NCBI GenBank assembly: GCA_013335535.1 | Contig: JAAXVL010000001.1 | Location: 947,764 to 1,011,763 of the forward strand | DNA: 64,000 bases | Origin: Azonexaceae bacterium | Lineage (GTDB): Bacteria > Pseudomonadota > Gammaproteobacteria > Burkholderiales > Rhodocyclaceae | Direction: 5' to 3' | Part shown: piece after piece, positions 17,878 through 27,186 of the stretch | How positions within the stretch are numbered: position 1 is the stretch's first letter | How the letters are laid out: each line of letters begins with the position of its first letter | Made by a program: the position numbers and the translations under genes | The notes under the pieces: model-generated | Seen by the model: only the letters and a program-made list of their open reading frames with translations | The model's database searches: none | Told to the model about the DNA's origin: nothing

Positions 17878-18621
17878 GTGGATCGCCTGATTTATACCGC
17901 CATGACCGGTGCCAAGCATGTCTTCATGCAGCAGGCCGGCACCGCCAACAACCTCGCCAATGCCAGCACCGTTGGGTTCAAGGCGCAGGAGCACCGCTTC
18001 CGGGCGGTGCCTATTCTGAGCGATGCCATGCCGACGCGTGCATTCGTGGTCGACGCGTCGGTCAGCGATGTTTTCAGCGAAGGCCCGGTGATGTTTACTG
18101 GCCGCAATCTCGACGTTTCAGTTCAGGGGCGTGGCTGGCTGGCGGTACAGGCGCCGGATGGCAGCGAGGCTTACACGCGGGCCGGTAGTCTTGACGTCGA
18201 TGTGACGGGGCTGCTGCAGACCAAGAGTGGCTATGCGGTGGTAGGGGATGGCGGTCCGATCAACGTGCCGCCCGACAACACCATTGAAATTGCGACTGAC
18301 GGGACGATTTCGGTGGTGCCCAGCTTTGGCACGCCGAACAATGCGAATGCGATCGGTCGTCTGAAGCTGGTCAATCCTCCGGAAGCAGATCTTGTTCGCG
18401 GTGCTGACGGCTTGTTCCGTCTGCGCAGCGGGCAGCCGGCAGAGGCTGATGCAACGGTGACTGTCGCCTCGGGTTCCCTGGAAGGCAGCAACGTCAATGT
18501 GACGGATGCGATGGTCAACCTGATCAGCCTTTCGCGCCAGTTCGAGATGCAGATCAAGATGCTGCAAACCGCCGACACCAATGCCCAGCGCGCCGATCAA
18601 TTGCTTTCACTGAATTCCTGA
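17878..18621 (+). CDS. flgF: FlgF, proximal rod protein
   Basis: 247 residues starting at GTG 17878 (MDRLIYTAMTGAKHVFMQQAGTANNLANASTVGFK). The C-terminus VTDAMVNLISLSRQFEMQIKMLQTAD is typical of FlgF/FlgG. Only a weak CGAG ribosome site is present, so initiation may depend on coupling with flgE. Rod component between FlgC and FlgG. Confidence 0.96.
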   Translation: MDRLIYTAMTGAKHVFMQQAGTANNLANASTVGFKAQEHRFRAVPILSDAMPTRAFVVDASVSDVFSEGPVMFTGRNLDVSVQGRGWLAVQAPDGSEAYTRAGSLDVDVTGLLQTKSGYAVVGDGGPINVPPDNTIEIATDGTISVVPSFGTPNNANAIGRLKLVNPPEADLVRGADGLFRLRSGQPAEADATVTVASGSLEGSNVNVTDAMVNLISLSRQFEMQIKMLQTADTNAQRADQLLSLNS

Positions 18622-18633
18622 TAGGACCCGATC

Positions 18634-19416
18634 ATGATCCGTTCCCTGTGGATAGCCCGCACCGGACTCGACGCCCAGCAAACCCAGCTCGACGTCATCG
18701 CCAACAATCTGGCCAACGTCGGGACCAACGGCTACAAACGTTCCCGGGCGGTATTCGAGGATTTGCTTTATCAGAATCTGCGTCAGCCGGGTGCTCAGTC
18801 CTCCCAGCAATCGCAGATTCCAACAGGCTTGCAGCTGGGGGCGGGGGCTCGTCCGGTGGCGACGGCTCGCCTTTATACGCAGGGCAATCTCCAGAAAACG
18901 GACAACACGCTGGATGTGGCTGTTCAGGGCAATGGATTTTTCCAGATACTGCTTCCGGATGGAACGACTGGCTATACGCGGGATGGCTCGTTTCAACGAG
19001 ATAACCAGGGGCAGATCGTTACGTCGGACGGCTACCCGCTGCAGCCGAATATCACGATTCCGGCCAATGCCCTTTCGGTTTCGATCGGAACGGATGGCAC
19101 CGTGACGGTCACGCAGGCCGGAACGGCTGCCGCGACACAGATCGGTTCGATTCAATTGGCTACGTTCATCAATAACGGCGGCTTGCAGGCGATCGGTCAA
19201 AATCTATTTCTGGAAACGGCGGCAAGCGGAACGCCAACGCCCAACACGCCTGGAACGAACGGCGCCGGTGTGACCAACCAAGGCTATGTTGAAACTTCCA
19301 ACGTGAATGTTGCCGAAGAGCTTGTCACCATGATTCAGACCCAGCGTGCTTACGAATTGAATTCGAAGGTGGTCTCCACCTCCGATGCGATGCTGGGGCG
19401 CCTGACCCAGCTATGA
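18634..19416 (+). CDS. flgG: FlgG, distal rod protein
   Basis: 260 residues, the standard length, with the signature [39 protein letters not shown] and C-terminal [28 protein letters not shown]. It forms the distal rod inside the P and L rings. It contains the GAQSS(Q)-type rod-specific insert region near residue 45-60. Confidence 0.98.
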   Translation: MIRSLWIARTGLDAQQTQLDVIANNLANVGTNGYKRSRAVFEDLLYQNLRQPGAQSSQQSQIPTGLQLGAGARPVATARLYTQGNLQKTDNTLDVAVQGNGFFQILLPDGTTGYTRDGSFQRDNQGQIVTSDGYPLQPNITIPANALSVSIGTDGTVTVTQAGTAAATQIGSIQLATFINNGGLQAIGQNLFLETAASGTPTPNTPGTNGAGVTNQGYVETSNVNVAEELVTMIQTQRAYELNSKVVSTSDAMLGRLTQL

Positions 19417-19425
19417 GGTGAAATC

Positions 19426-20082
19426 ATGAAACGTCTGTCTTTGCTGGCTGTTGTTTTGACAAGTGCTTGCGCGACGACGCCGCCGACCAATGTGCACCAG
19501 CCAATGTCGGCCCGCCCGGTCGTGCGTATGGAATCGCCGGCCACCAACGGCGCGATCTACCAGGCCGCCTACAGCCGTCCGTTGTTTGAAGACCGGCGAG
19601 CGCGTTTTGTCGGCGATACGATCACGATCAAGATTTCCGAAAGCACGACCGCATCGGCGGCCAACGCGAACAAGCTGGACAAGTCGAACACGCAAAAAGC
19701 CTCGGTCAGTGCGCTTTCCGGGTTGCCTGGCAAGGGATTGCTCGGCATGGACCTCGGCGCAACGAGTTCGACCGCGTTCAGCGGCAAGGGCTCGGCGGCC
19801 AACAATAACGTATTTAACGGCAGCATTACGGTGACGGTTATTGATGTCATGCCAAACGGTAATCTGCTGGTTTCTGGCGAAAAACAACTGGCGATCGGTG
19901 AGGAGCAGGAGTTCGTCCGTATTTCCGGGGTGGTTAATCCCAGCTTCGTTGATTTCTCCAATACGATCGAATCTTCCAAAGTGGCCGACGCGCGAATTGA
20001 GTACAAATCGGCCGGTCAGATCAGCGATGGTCAGATCATGGGCTGGATGGCACGATTCTTCCTTAATGTTCTCCCATTCTAG
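19426..20082 (+). CDS. flgH: FlgH, L-ring lipoprotein
   Basis: 218 residues with a lipoprotein signal ending LTSAC (Cys15), followed by the FlgH core (PLFEDRRARFVGDTITIKISE and NGNLLVSGEKQLAIGEEQEFVRISGVV). It forms the outer-membrane L ring. Ten bases follow flgG. Confidence 0.97.
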   Translation: MKRLSLLAVVLTSACATTPPTNVHQPMSARPVVRMESPATNGAIYQAAYSRPLFEDRRARFVGDTITIKISESTTASAANANKLDKSNTQKASVSALSGLPGKGLLGMDLGATSSTAFSGKGSAANNNVFNGSITVTVIDVMPNGNLLVSGEKQLAIGEEQEFVRISGVVNPSFVDFSNTIESSKVADARIEYKSAGQISDGQIMGWMARFFLNVLPF

Positions 20083-20106
20083 GGAATATTCAGGCGGAGG
20101 CAGCAC

Positions 20107-21201
20107 ATGAAGACATTGGGTGGCAATTGGTACCGGCAGGCGGCAATAGTCGCCGCTTGTCTTCTGCCGCTTTGTGGCCAGCCGGCATTTGCCGAGCGCA
20201 TCAAGGATCTTGCATCGATGCAAGGGGTGCGCAATAACCAGCTGATCGGTTATGGCATCGTCGTCGGTTTGGACAATACCGGCGACCAGACGACACAAAC
20301 ACCGTTTACGACCCAGGCCATGGGCAACATGCTGTCCCAGCTCGGCGTCAATCTGACGGCAGAGCAGGCAACGAAGCTTCAGCTCAAAAATGTGGCGGCT
20401 GTCATGGTTACCGCGGTGATGCCGCCATTCTCCAAGCCGGGGCAGGCCATCGACATTACTGTCTCATCGATGGGCAATGCGAAAAGCCTGCGTGGCGGCA
20501 CTCTGTTGATGACGCAACTGAAGGGGGGCGATGGTCAGGTCTATGCCGTCGCTCAGGGCAACGTTCTGGTTGGCGGTGTAGGTGCCTCTTCTGGCGGTTC
20601 CAAGATCGCGGTCAACCACCTTTCGGCGGGACGAGTGCCAGCCGGTGCCACGATTGAACGTGATGTTCCGACGGCAGTAGGTCAGGGCGGGTTTGTCTAC
20701 TATGAGCTGAGCAATACTGATTTCGGCACCGTGCAAAACATGGTGGAGGCGATCAACCGGGCAATGTCACCGGGGACAGCTCGTGCTGTCGATGGTCGGC
20801 GAATTGCCGTGCGCGCGCCGGACGATGTCGACGCGCGTGTTGCCTTCCTCGGGCGCCTTGAGAATCTGGATGTTAAGCCTGCGGTGGGGAGTGCGCTGGT
20901 TGTCATCAATCCACGGACCGGTTCTGTGGTCATGAATCAGAAGGTCACTCTTGACCCTTGTGCGGTGGCGCATGGCAGTCTCTCGGTGATTGTCGATGCC
21001 GGAAATCAGGCGATCGGGCAACCGGCCGACATCCAGGTCAAACAAGGAAATGGCAGTCTGGTGAACGTCAAGGCGGGGGCTAATCTGGCCGAAGTGGTCA
21101 GGGCGCTCAATGCCCTTGGCGCCAATCCGCTCGATCTGCTTGCCATTCTTCAAGCGATGAAGGCGGCTGGGGCATTGCGCGCTGAGCTCGAAGTCATCTG
21201 A
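20107..21201 (+). CDS. flgI: FlgI, P-ring protein
   Basis: 364 residues with an N-terminal signal peptide cleaved after PAFA, then ERIKDLASMQGVRNNQLIGYGIVVGLDNTGDQ, the FlgI hallmark. It forms the periplasmic P ring with help from FlgA. GGCGGAGG supplies the ribosome site ten bases before the ATG. Confidence 0.98.
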   Translation: MKTLGGNWYRQAAIVAACLLPLCGQPAFAERIKDLASMQGVRNNQLIGYGIVVGLDNTGDQTTQTPFTTQAMGNMLSQLGVNLTAEQATKLQLKNVAAVMVTAVMPPFSKPGQAIDITVSSMGNAKSLRGGTLLMTQLKGGDGQVYAVAQGNVLVGGVGASSGGSKIAVNHLSAGRVPAGATIERDVPTAVGQGGFVYYELSNTDFGTVQNMVEAINRAMSPGTARAVDGRRIAVRAPDDVDARVAFLGRLENLDVKPAVGSALVVINPRTGSVVMNQKVTLDPCAVAHGSLSVIVDAGNQAIGQPADIQVKQGNGSLVNVKAGANLAEVVRALNALGANPLDLLAILQAMKAAGALRAELEVI

Positions 21202-21216
21202 GCGGCGAACAATTCG

Positions 21217-22173
21217 ATGAAAATCCAGGACACGCCTAACCGCGCAGCCTTTGATGTGCAAGGTTCGCAGGATTTACGCAGCCAGTTTCAAAAAGATCCG
21301 AAACAGGGCCTGAAGGTCGCTGCCCAGCAGTTCGAGGCGCTATTCCTGCAGATGGTCATGAAGAGCATGCGCGATGCAACACCGCAGGACGGTATGCTCA
21401 ACAGCGACCAGTCGCGTTTCTATACCGGCATGCTCGATCAGCAAATGGCCCAGAACATGGCCTCGAGTCGGGGTGGCGTTGGTTTTGCCCGCTTGATCGA
21501 ACAGCAATTGGGGCAACATCTGACCACTGCCAAAGGGCAGGGCGAGCTTCAAGGACCGGCAAATGCTGCCGCCAAGGATTTGCCACTTGCCGTTTCCGAC
21601 GTAAGTCATCTGCAGCACAAACCTGTGCTGAGTAGCCTGCCAACCTCTGCCTCATATGGAGCCAATTCCTCCGTGACTCCCGTGGTCAGTCAGGAGGCGC
21701 CTGCCTCATCGCGCGAGTTCGTCAATCGCGTCTGGCCGCATGCGGTTGAAGCCTCACGGTCAACCGGAATTCCGCCCGTTTTCTTGATTGGTCATTCGGC
21801 GCTTGAGAGCGGCTGGGGACGAGGTGAGATACGGAAGCCGGATGGGACGAACAGTTTCAACCTGTTCGGCATCAAGGCCGGAAAAAGCTGGACGGGCGAG
21901 ACCGTTGAAGCGGCCACCACCGAGTATGTCGATGGGCAGCCGACCAAGGTGACTGAACGGTTTCGCGCCTATGCATCTTACGAAGAATGTTTTCGTGACT
22001 ACGCCAATTTGCTCCGCAACAGCCCGCGCTATACCGGTGTGATCGGGTCTCAGGATGGCACAGAGTTTGCTCGACGTTTACAGCAAGCAGGGTATGCCAC
22101 TGATCCGATGTACGCCGACAAGCTGTCGCGCATTATCAATGGCCCGACACTGCGCCAAGCACTTATCGGTTGA
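21217..22173 (+). CDS. flgJ: FlgJ, rod cap and peptidoglycan hydrolase
   Basis: 318 residues. The N-terminal rod-cap domain (QFEALFLQMVMKSMRDATP, about 30-100) is joined by a variable linker to a glucosaminidase domain (about 165-315) with catalytic Glu197 in SALESGWGRGE. It opens the cell wall for the rod while capping it. The two-domain form is the usual beta/gammaproteobacterial type. Confidence 0.97.
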   Translation: MKIQDTPNRAAFDVQGSQDLRSQFQKDPKQGLKVAAQQFEALFLQMVMKSMRDATPQDGMLNSDQSRFYTGMLDQQMAQNMASSRGGVGFARLIEQQLGQHLTTAKGQGELQGPANAAAKDLPLAVSDVSHLQHKPVLSSLPTSASYGANSSVTPVVSQEAPASSREFVNRVWPHAVEASRSTGIPPVFLIGHSALESGWGRGEIRKPDGTNSFNLFGIKAGKSWTGETVEAATTEYVDGQPTKVTERFRAYASYEECFRDYANLLRNSPRYTGVIGSQDGTEFARRLQQAGYATDPMYADKLSRIINGPTLRQALIG

Positions 22174-22180
22174 TCCGCCC

Positions 22181-22207
22181 TCAATATTCTGGGTTCGGGG
22201 CCGTTAA
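22181..22207 (+). promoter_or_regulatory. Likely sigma-28 promoter of flgK-flgL
   Basis: TCAATATT (22181-22188), an 11-base spacer, then GCCGTTAA (22200-22207). The -10 matches 7 of 8 and the -35 5 of 8 bases of the FliA consensus, at exact spacing. It lies in the flgJ-flgK gap, 26 bases before flgK, the same place FliA-dependent flgK promoters occur in enteric bacteria. Confidence 0.65.
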
Positions 22208-22233
22208 CAAGGCGGTAGAGTAAAGGAATTGCC

Positions 22234-24423
22234 ATGAGTAGTGGAATGCTATCAATCGGGATCACCGGGATCCATGCGGCGCAACTGGGGCTTGAGGCGA
22301 CTCAGCACAATATTGCCAACGCCAATACACCTGGCTACAACCGTCAATATATTCTCCAGTCGGCTGGCATTCCCCGGCTTACAGGCTCTGGTTATTTCGG
22401 GAGTGGCACGACGGTAGATACCGTTCGTCGTGCTTACGATAAATACCTGACGGCCCAGACCTTTGCTGCCCAAGCTACTGCATCCGAATCCGCGACGCAG
22501 CTGGCTAAACTTGGTCAGATCGATAATATGCTAGGTGATCCGAATTCTGGGTTGGCTACTGCCATGCAGGATTTCTTTACCGGCGTTCAGCAAGTAGCGG
22601 CCAACCCCTCGCTTGTTTCCGCCCGTCAGAGCATGTTGTCTTCTGCCCAAGGTTTGGCAACCCGCTTCAGCGCAATGTCGGGCCGACTTGGCGAGCTATA
22701 CGACAGCGTCAATGGCGAAATCGCCAGTGAAGTCGAACTGATCAATGTCTATGCCCAGCAACTGGCTGACATCAATGACCAGATTACGAGAGCAGAAGCC
22801 GCTACAAGCCAGCCCCCCAACGATCTGCTGGATATGCGCGACCAGATGGTTGCAGATTTGAACAAGCACGTGCGGGTGACGACCGTTGAGGACTCGATTG
22901 GCAATTTCAATGTATTTGTCGGCAATGGCCAGCAACTGGTGGTTGGTACTGTAGTCAACAAACTGGTGCCGATGACCTCAAGTTCCGATCCAGAGCGGGT
23001 TGTTGTTGGCTTGCGCGGACAATCAGGAACTGTTCAGGAGTTGTCGGAAAGCATCATTGAAGGCGGTGCTCTCGGTGGCCTGATGAAGTTCCGCAGCAAT
23101 TCCCTCGATGATGCTACCAATGCGCTGGGGCAAATTGCTGCTTCGGTGGCCCTCACCTTCAATGCGCAACATGCTTTGGGACAGGATCTGGAAGGACTGA
23201 ATCAGACCTCATTGACGGCGGGATTTCAGGCGGATTTCTTCACCTATTCTCAGCCCAAGGTGCTGGCCGGTAGCGCCACCGCAAATGCAGTAACAGCCAA
23301 TTTCTTGCCGCCTTCAATGAAGGTAGTAAATGCAACAGGGAATGCATACGAACTGACATCGGATGCTGGTACAGGCAATTTCAGTCTGAAACGGCTTTCT
23401 GATGGGCAAGTCTGGAGTGCTGCCGACATGACAGCATTGAGTGGGCTTGTGTCAGCAGAGAAGGTGGATTTGAACCCAAGCAATGGCAGTTTCTACACAA
23501 ATTTGAGTGGAAGTGATTATGCATTGCGCAATGACGGAACAAACCTGACGTTGACTCGCCGGACTGATGGAAAAACGTGGAGTACCCCTGCAGGAGCTGG
23601 CGCAGTTACGGCCATGAATGCTTTGATTACGAGTGAGGGTTTTAGTATTGGCGGAGCTACCCCTACGGCCAATGTTGATTACCTTATCGAACCCACTCGC
23701 GATGCGGCACGAAATTTTCAGGTCAATTCAACGATAGCGTCTGATGTGAAGCGGATTGCTGTGGCAGCGCCAAGCGTGACGAAGTTGGGCGCGACCAATA
23801 CTGGGTCGCTAAAAGTTAGCCAGAGCACGGTTAGTCCCGGTTACTCACTTTCAGATTTGCCAAAATTCACTTTCAGCACTGGACTGACGCCCGCCGCAGA
23901 CGCCTTTGCAATTGATATTCCCGGAGCAGTGACAGCCGTTTATGCAGATGGAAGCTCCGTTTCGGGTGCCGCTGTTTCTTCGATTAATCGATTGAATTCC
24001 GGATCAGAGCTGACACGCATTACCTACAACGGCATTTCGATCGATATTTCCGGCTTGCCGGCTAATGGCGACAGCTTTAGCATTGCGGCCAATACCGGCG
24101 GTGTTTCCGATAGCCGTAATGCGGTCAAGCTGGCGGCACTGCAGACACAAAATGCGATGGAGGGAGGCAAGGCAACCTTCCAGGGGGGCTACGCTAGTCT
24201 GGTCAGTGGTGTCGGTTCGGTCACTCGCCAGGTCAAGATCAGTGGCGAGTCGCAACAGGCCTTGCTCAAGCAGAACGAAATGGCCCGTTCGGCCGTGTCC
24301 GGAGTCAATCTCGACGAGGAGGCAGCCAACCTTATCCGTTATCAGCAAGCCTACCAGGCCTCGGCCAGGTCTCTGGACATTGCTTCGAAGCTGTTTGATA
24401 CGCTTCTGGGCATTACCAACTAA
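22234..24423 (+). CDS. flgK: FlgK, hook-filament junction protein 1
   Basis: 729 residues, much longer than the roughly 550-residue enterobacterial form. The N-terminus (GITGIHAAQLGLEATQHNIANANTPGYNRQY) and C-terminus (GVNLDEEAANLIRYQQAYQASARSLDIASKLFDTLL) are conserved D0/D1 parts. The extra length is a surface insert of about residues 345-620. It includes two related repeats near 370-415 and 427-475 (each with a Y-E/A-L core and DG-x-x-W-S). It joins hook to filament after export with FlgN. Confidence 0.97.
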   Translation: MSSGMLSIGITGIHAAQLGLEATQHNIANANTPGYNRQYILQSAGIPRLTGSGYFGSGTTVDTVRRAYDKYLTAQTFAAQATASESATQLAKLGQIDNMLGDPNSGLATAMQDFFTGVQQVAANPSLVSARQSMLSSAQGLATRFSAMSGRLGELYDSVNGEIASEVELINVYAQQLADINDQITRAEAATSQPPNDLLDMRDQMVADLNKHVRVTTVEDSIGNFNVFVGNGQQLVVGTVVNKLVPMTSSSDPERVVVGLRGQSGTVQELSESIIEGGALGGLMKFRSNSLDDATNALGQIAASVALTFNAQHALGQDLEGLNQTSLTAGFQADFFTYSQPKVLAGSATANAVTANFLPPSMKVVNATGNAYELTSDAGTGNFSLKRLSDGQVWSAADMTALSGLVSAEKVDLNPSNGSFYTNLSGSDYALRNDGTNLTLTRRTDGKTWSTPAGAGAVTAMNALITSEGFSIGGATPTANVDYLIEPTRDAARNFQVNSTIASDVKRIAVAAPSVTKLGATNTGSLKVSQSTVSPGYSLSDLPKFTFSTGLTPAADAFAIDIPGAVTAVYADGSSVSGAAVSSINRLNSGSELTRITYNGISIDISGLPANGDSFSIAANTGGVSDSRNAVKLAALQTQNAMEGGKATFQGGYASLVSGVGSVTRQVKISGESQQALLKQNEMARSAVSGVNLDEEAANLIRYQQAYQASARSLDIASKLFDTLLGITN

Positions 24424-24434
24424 GGAGTGACATC

Positions 24435-25673
24435 ATGCGTATAAGCACCTCGATGATGTTCGATACGGGCACCCAGAACATGCTGCAGTTGCAGACGGGT
24501 TTGTACAAACTGCAGAACCAGCTTTCTACCGGACGCCGTGTTCTGACCCCTGCGGACGACCCCGTTGCGGCCGCACAGGCTTTGGTGATTAGTCAGCGTC
24601 AATCGATCAATAAGCAGTTCATCGATAATCAGGGCAACGCCGAGAGTCAGCTTGCCGGGCTGGAAAGTCGTCTCGCCGGGGTTGGTGATTTGCTTCAGGC
24701 AGTCAAGGCGCGCGCTGTCGAGGCTGGCAATGGCGCCTACAGCGACAGTGATCGGCGCACGATTGCCGCAGAGATTCGTGAGCGTTTTGATGAGTTGGTG
24801 GGATTGGCCAATAGTTCCGATGCCATGGGCGGTTACGTGTTTTCCGGGTTCCGTGGTGACACCCAGCCATTCTCAACGACCGGTACTGTTGGCAGCCGGA
24901 CAACGGTTTATGACGGAGACGATGGTAGCCGGCAATTGCAGGTCGAAACCGGGCGCATGATGGATGTTAGCGAATCGGGTCGGGATGTCTTTATGAACAT
25001 CCCGCAGGGTAATGGCCAGTTCAAATTCTCGGCCATTCCGAATCCGACCAATCCCGGAACTGGTGTTCTGGGTGCCTCCTCGGTTATTTCCGGCTTCAAT
25101 GGCAGCAGTTATGAGTTGAACTTCAACGGGAACGGAACATACGATCTGAAAGAGATCACGAACGCCGTTCCAGCCGTGACAACCATTACAGCTGGTGTAG
25201 CCTACACCAGCGGTGAAGATATCACGCTGGGGCCGGTTGGGCAGCAGTTCAAGATAAGCATCTCCGGTGCACCGGCTGCGGGCGACAAATTTGTCGTTAA
25301 GCCGACCGACAATCAGGATATTTTTAAAACCCTCGACAACATGATCAAGGCGCTGGAGGGGAATGTTTCATCCAGCCCCGCCAGTCGTGCTGCATTCCAG
25401 AACCAGATGACGAACATTGGCGAAAATCTGGATCAAGCGCTGGATCACCTCTTGAGCAAGCAGACTTCAATTGGCGCGCGGCGCCTTGAGTTGCAGTCGC
25501 TCACCGACGTGGCGTCGGATATGAACATTCAATACAAGCAAGATATCGCCGCGCTTCAGGATCTTGACTACACCCAAGCCATTTCCGATATGGCCAATCA
25601 GAAAATGGTGCTTGAGGCAGCGCAGCTTTCTTTCAAGCAAGTTAGCCAGATGTCGCTGTTCAACTATCTATGA
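24435..25673 (+). CDS. flgL: FlgL, hook-filament junction protein 3
   Basis: 412 residues. N-terminal flagellin-like D0 (MRISTSMMFDTGTQNMLQLQTGLYKLQNQLSTGRRVLTPADDPVAAAQAL) and C-terminal helix (DIAALQDLDYTQAISDMANQKMVLEAAQLSFKQVSQMSLFNYL). A mid-protein insert (about 220-290) has GSSYELNFNGNGTYDL, similar in kind to the FlgK insert. It overlaps the next lipoprotein gene by four bases. Confidence 0.97.
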   Translation: MRISTSMMFDTGTQNMLQLQTGLYKLQNQLSTGRRVLTPADDPVAAAQALVISQRQSINKQFIDNQGNAESQLAGLESRLAGVGDLLQAVKARAVEAGNGAYSDSDRRTIAAEIRERFDELVGLANSSDAMGGYVFSGFRGDTQPFSTTGTVGSRTTVYDGDDGSRQLQVETGRMMDVSESGRDVFMNIPQGNGQFKFSAIPNPTNPGTGVLGASSVISGFNGSSYELNFNGNGTYDLKEITNAVPAVTTITAGVAYTSGEDITLGPVGQQFKISISGAPAAGDKFVVKPTDNQDIFKTLDNMIKALEGNVSSSPASRAAFQNQMTNIGENLDQALDHLLSKQTSIGARRLELQSLTDVASDMNIQYKQDIAALQDLDYTQAISDMANQKMVLEAAQLSFKQVSQMSLFNYL

Positions 25674-26128
25674 AAAAAATTGGCGCCGCACTTATTGCCG
25701 CTTCCTGTCTTGCCGGTTGCGGGGGAACACCCCTGATTCCAAATGAAACCATTCAGCTTACGGCCAAGACCGGGATTAGTTTGTCCTCGTTGGCCACGGC
25801 TGCCGTGGTCGGGGCAGCGATTTATCTGGTTTACGATCCGCTGGCGCCCAACTGGGAGATCGAGGAATCCAGGCTGTCGCCGGATGTCTATCGCTTCTCC
25901 ATGAAAATGAAGCGCTACCATACTGGCGGGGCCGGTGAATCAGTGCAGATACTCAAGCGGCGCGCCAGCCAGTTGCAGTATGAGAATGGTTTTTCCAGCT
26001 ATCAGATTCTGGAATACACCGAGGGTATTGACTCTCATACCATTGGCGCCCGGCGTATGGCGGAGGGAACGATACGGCTGGTGCAACGTCAGGATGCGGA
26101 TTCGTTCAAGTTGAACGAGCGCAACTGA
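25670..26128 (+). CDS. Small lipoprotein coupled to flgL, function unknown
   Basis: 152 residues. The signal ends CLAGC, with Cys17 as lipidation site followed by GG, so outer-membrane sorting is plausible. After a hydrophobic stretch (SSLATAAVVGAAIYLVYDPL, about 40-60) comes a roughly 95-residue soluble part rich in Arg/Gln (RMAEGTIRLVQRQ). The start overlaps the flgL stop by four bases (ATGA), so it is translated with flgL. I do not recognise the family. Envelope location and operon position suggest a basal-body or ring accessory role (inference). Confidence 0.8.
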   Translation: MKKIGAALIAASCLAGCGGTPLIPNETIQLTAKTGISLSSLATAAVVGAAIYLVYDPLAPNWEIEESRLSPDVYRFSMKMKRYHTGGAGESVQILKRRASQLQYENGFSSYQILEYTEGIDSHTIGARRMAEGTIRLVQRQDADSFKLNERN

Positions 26129-26914
26129 CTACTGGCTGGCGGGAACCGCGAAGCCAAGCGTTGCGCTGAGAGCGTATTCGTAGAGCGCCTGTAACGGTGT
26201 TCCCAGATAGTTCATGCTGATGGCCAGTGAAATGAAGCCGCCGAGCATGGTGAGGGGGAAGCCCAGCGCAAAAATGTTCAGTTGGGGGGCTGCTCGGGTG
26301 AGGACTGCCAATGCAATGTTGGTGATCATCAGTGCGACAACGACGGGAAGCGAGAGCAATACTCCGACCGAAAACATTTTTGACCCGAGTTCGACCAGGT
26401 TCAGCCAGCTAGCCGCAGCCAAGGGTGTCGCGCTGACCGGGATAGCGTAAAAGCTTTGCGCCAGTGTGGCGACATACATCAGATGCCCATTTAGTGAGAG
26501 AAACAGCAGGAAGCTGATGAGGCCAATGAACTCGCCGATGACTGGCGTTTGCGAGGAGCTCAAAGGATCGTAGGCGGTGGCGAAGCCAAGTCCCATCTGC
26601 GCACCGATGAATTCGCCGGCCAAATCGACGGCGGCGAAGACAATGCGCGCAGCGAAGCCCATGCCGATGCCGATCAGCATTTGCTGCGCAAGTATCCACA
26701 GTCCGGCCAGTGAACCAGGGGCAACGACGGGCATCGCCGGTAGGGCGGGGGCAATGGCCATGGCGAGGCCGATGCCCAGGATGAGCCTCGTGCGTCGGGG
26801 GATTCCGGCCGAACCCCAGAGTGGCGAGGTGGCAATAAACGCCAGAATGCGGGTCAGGGGATAGGCAAAGGCAACAATCCAGGCCTCGAGTTGTGCCGTG
26901 GTTATGCTGAGCAT
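26129..26914 (-). CDS. fliR: FliR, flagellar export gate
   Basis: 261 residues with about six membrane segments and FliR features (MGLGFATAYDPLSSSQTPVIGEF, FALGFPLTMLGGFISL). It forms the FliPQR export channel. Last gene of the minus-strand fli run, it abuts the oppositely oriented lipoprotein gene with no gap. Confidence 0.97.
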   Translation of the reverse strand: MLSITTAQLEAWIVAFAYPLTRILAFIATSPLWGSAGIPRRTRLILGIGLAMAIAPALPAMPVVAPGSLAGLWILAQQMLIGIGMGFAARIVFAAVDLAGEFIGAQMGLGFATAYDPLSSSQTPVIGEFIGLISFLLFLSLNGHLMYVATLAQSFYAIPVSATPLAAASWLNLVELGSKMFSVGVLLSLPVVVALMITNIALAVLTRAAPQLNIFALGFPLTMLGGFISLAISMNYLGTPLQALYEYALSATLGFAVPASQ

Positions 26915-26916
26915 GG

Positions 26917-27186
26917 TCAGCCGATCAGTTGCGGAATGCTCTCGAACAGTCGCTGGATGTAGTCGATCATGTATTCCAGCATCCAGGGGCCGACGAGGAT
27001 AAGGACCAGAAACATGACGACTAGTTTCGGAACGAACTGCAGGGTCGCTTCGTTGAGCTGGGTCGCAGCCTGAAAGATGCTGACGATCAAACCGACGACC
27101 AGGGCCGAGAGCAACATCGGCGCGGCCATGACCAGCGTGACCTCAATGGCCTGTCGGCCGATTTCCATGACGACGCCTGGCGTCAT
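26917..27186 (-). CDS. fliQ: FliQ, flagellar export gate
   Basis: 89 residues, two membrane segments (TLVMAAPMLLSALVVGLIVSIFQ and VVMFLVLILVGPWMLEYMIDY), with the family motif QAATQLNEATLQFVPK. It overlaps fliP by four bases and is two bases from fliR. Confidence 0.97.
   Translation of the reverse strand: MTPGVVMEIGRQAIEVTLVMAAPMLLSALVVGLIVSIFQAATQLNEATLQFVPKLVVMFLVLILVGPWMLEYMIDYIQRLFESIPQLIG

Noticed and set aside
19411..20298. Minus-strand open frame opposite flgH/flgI
   Set aside because: Antisense to two conserved ring genes; not plausible as protein.
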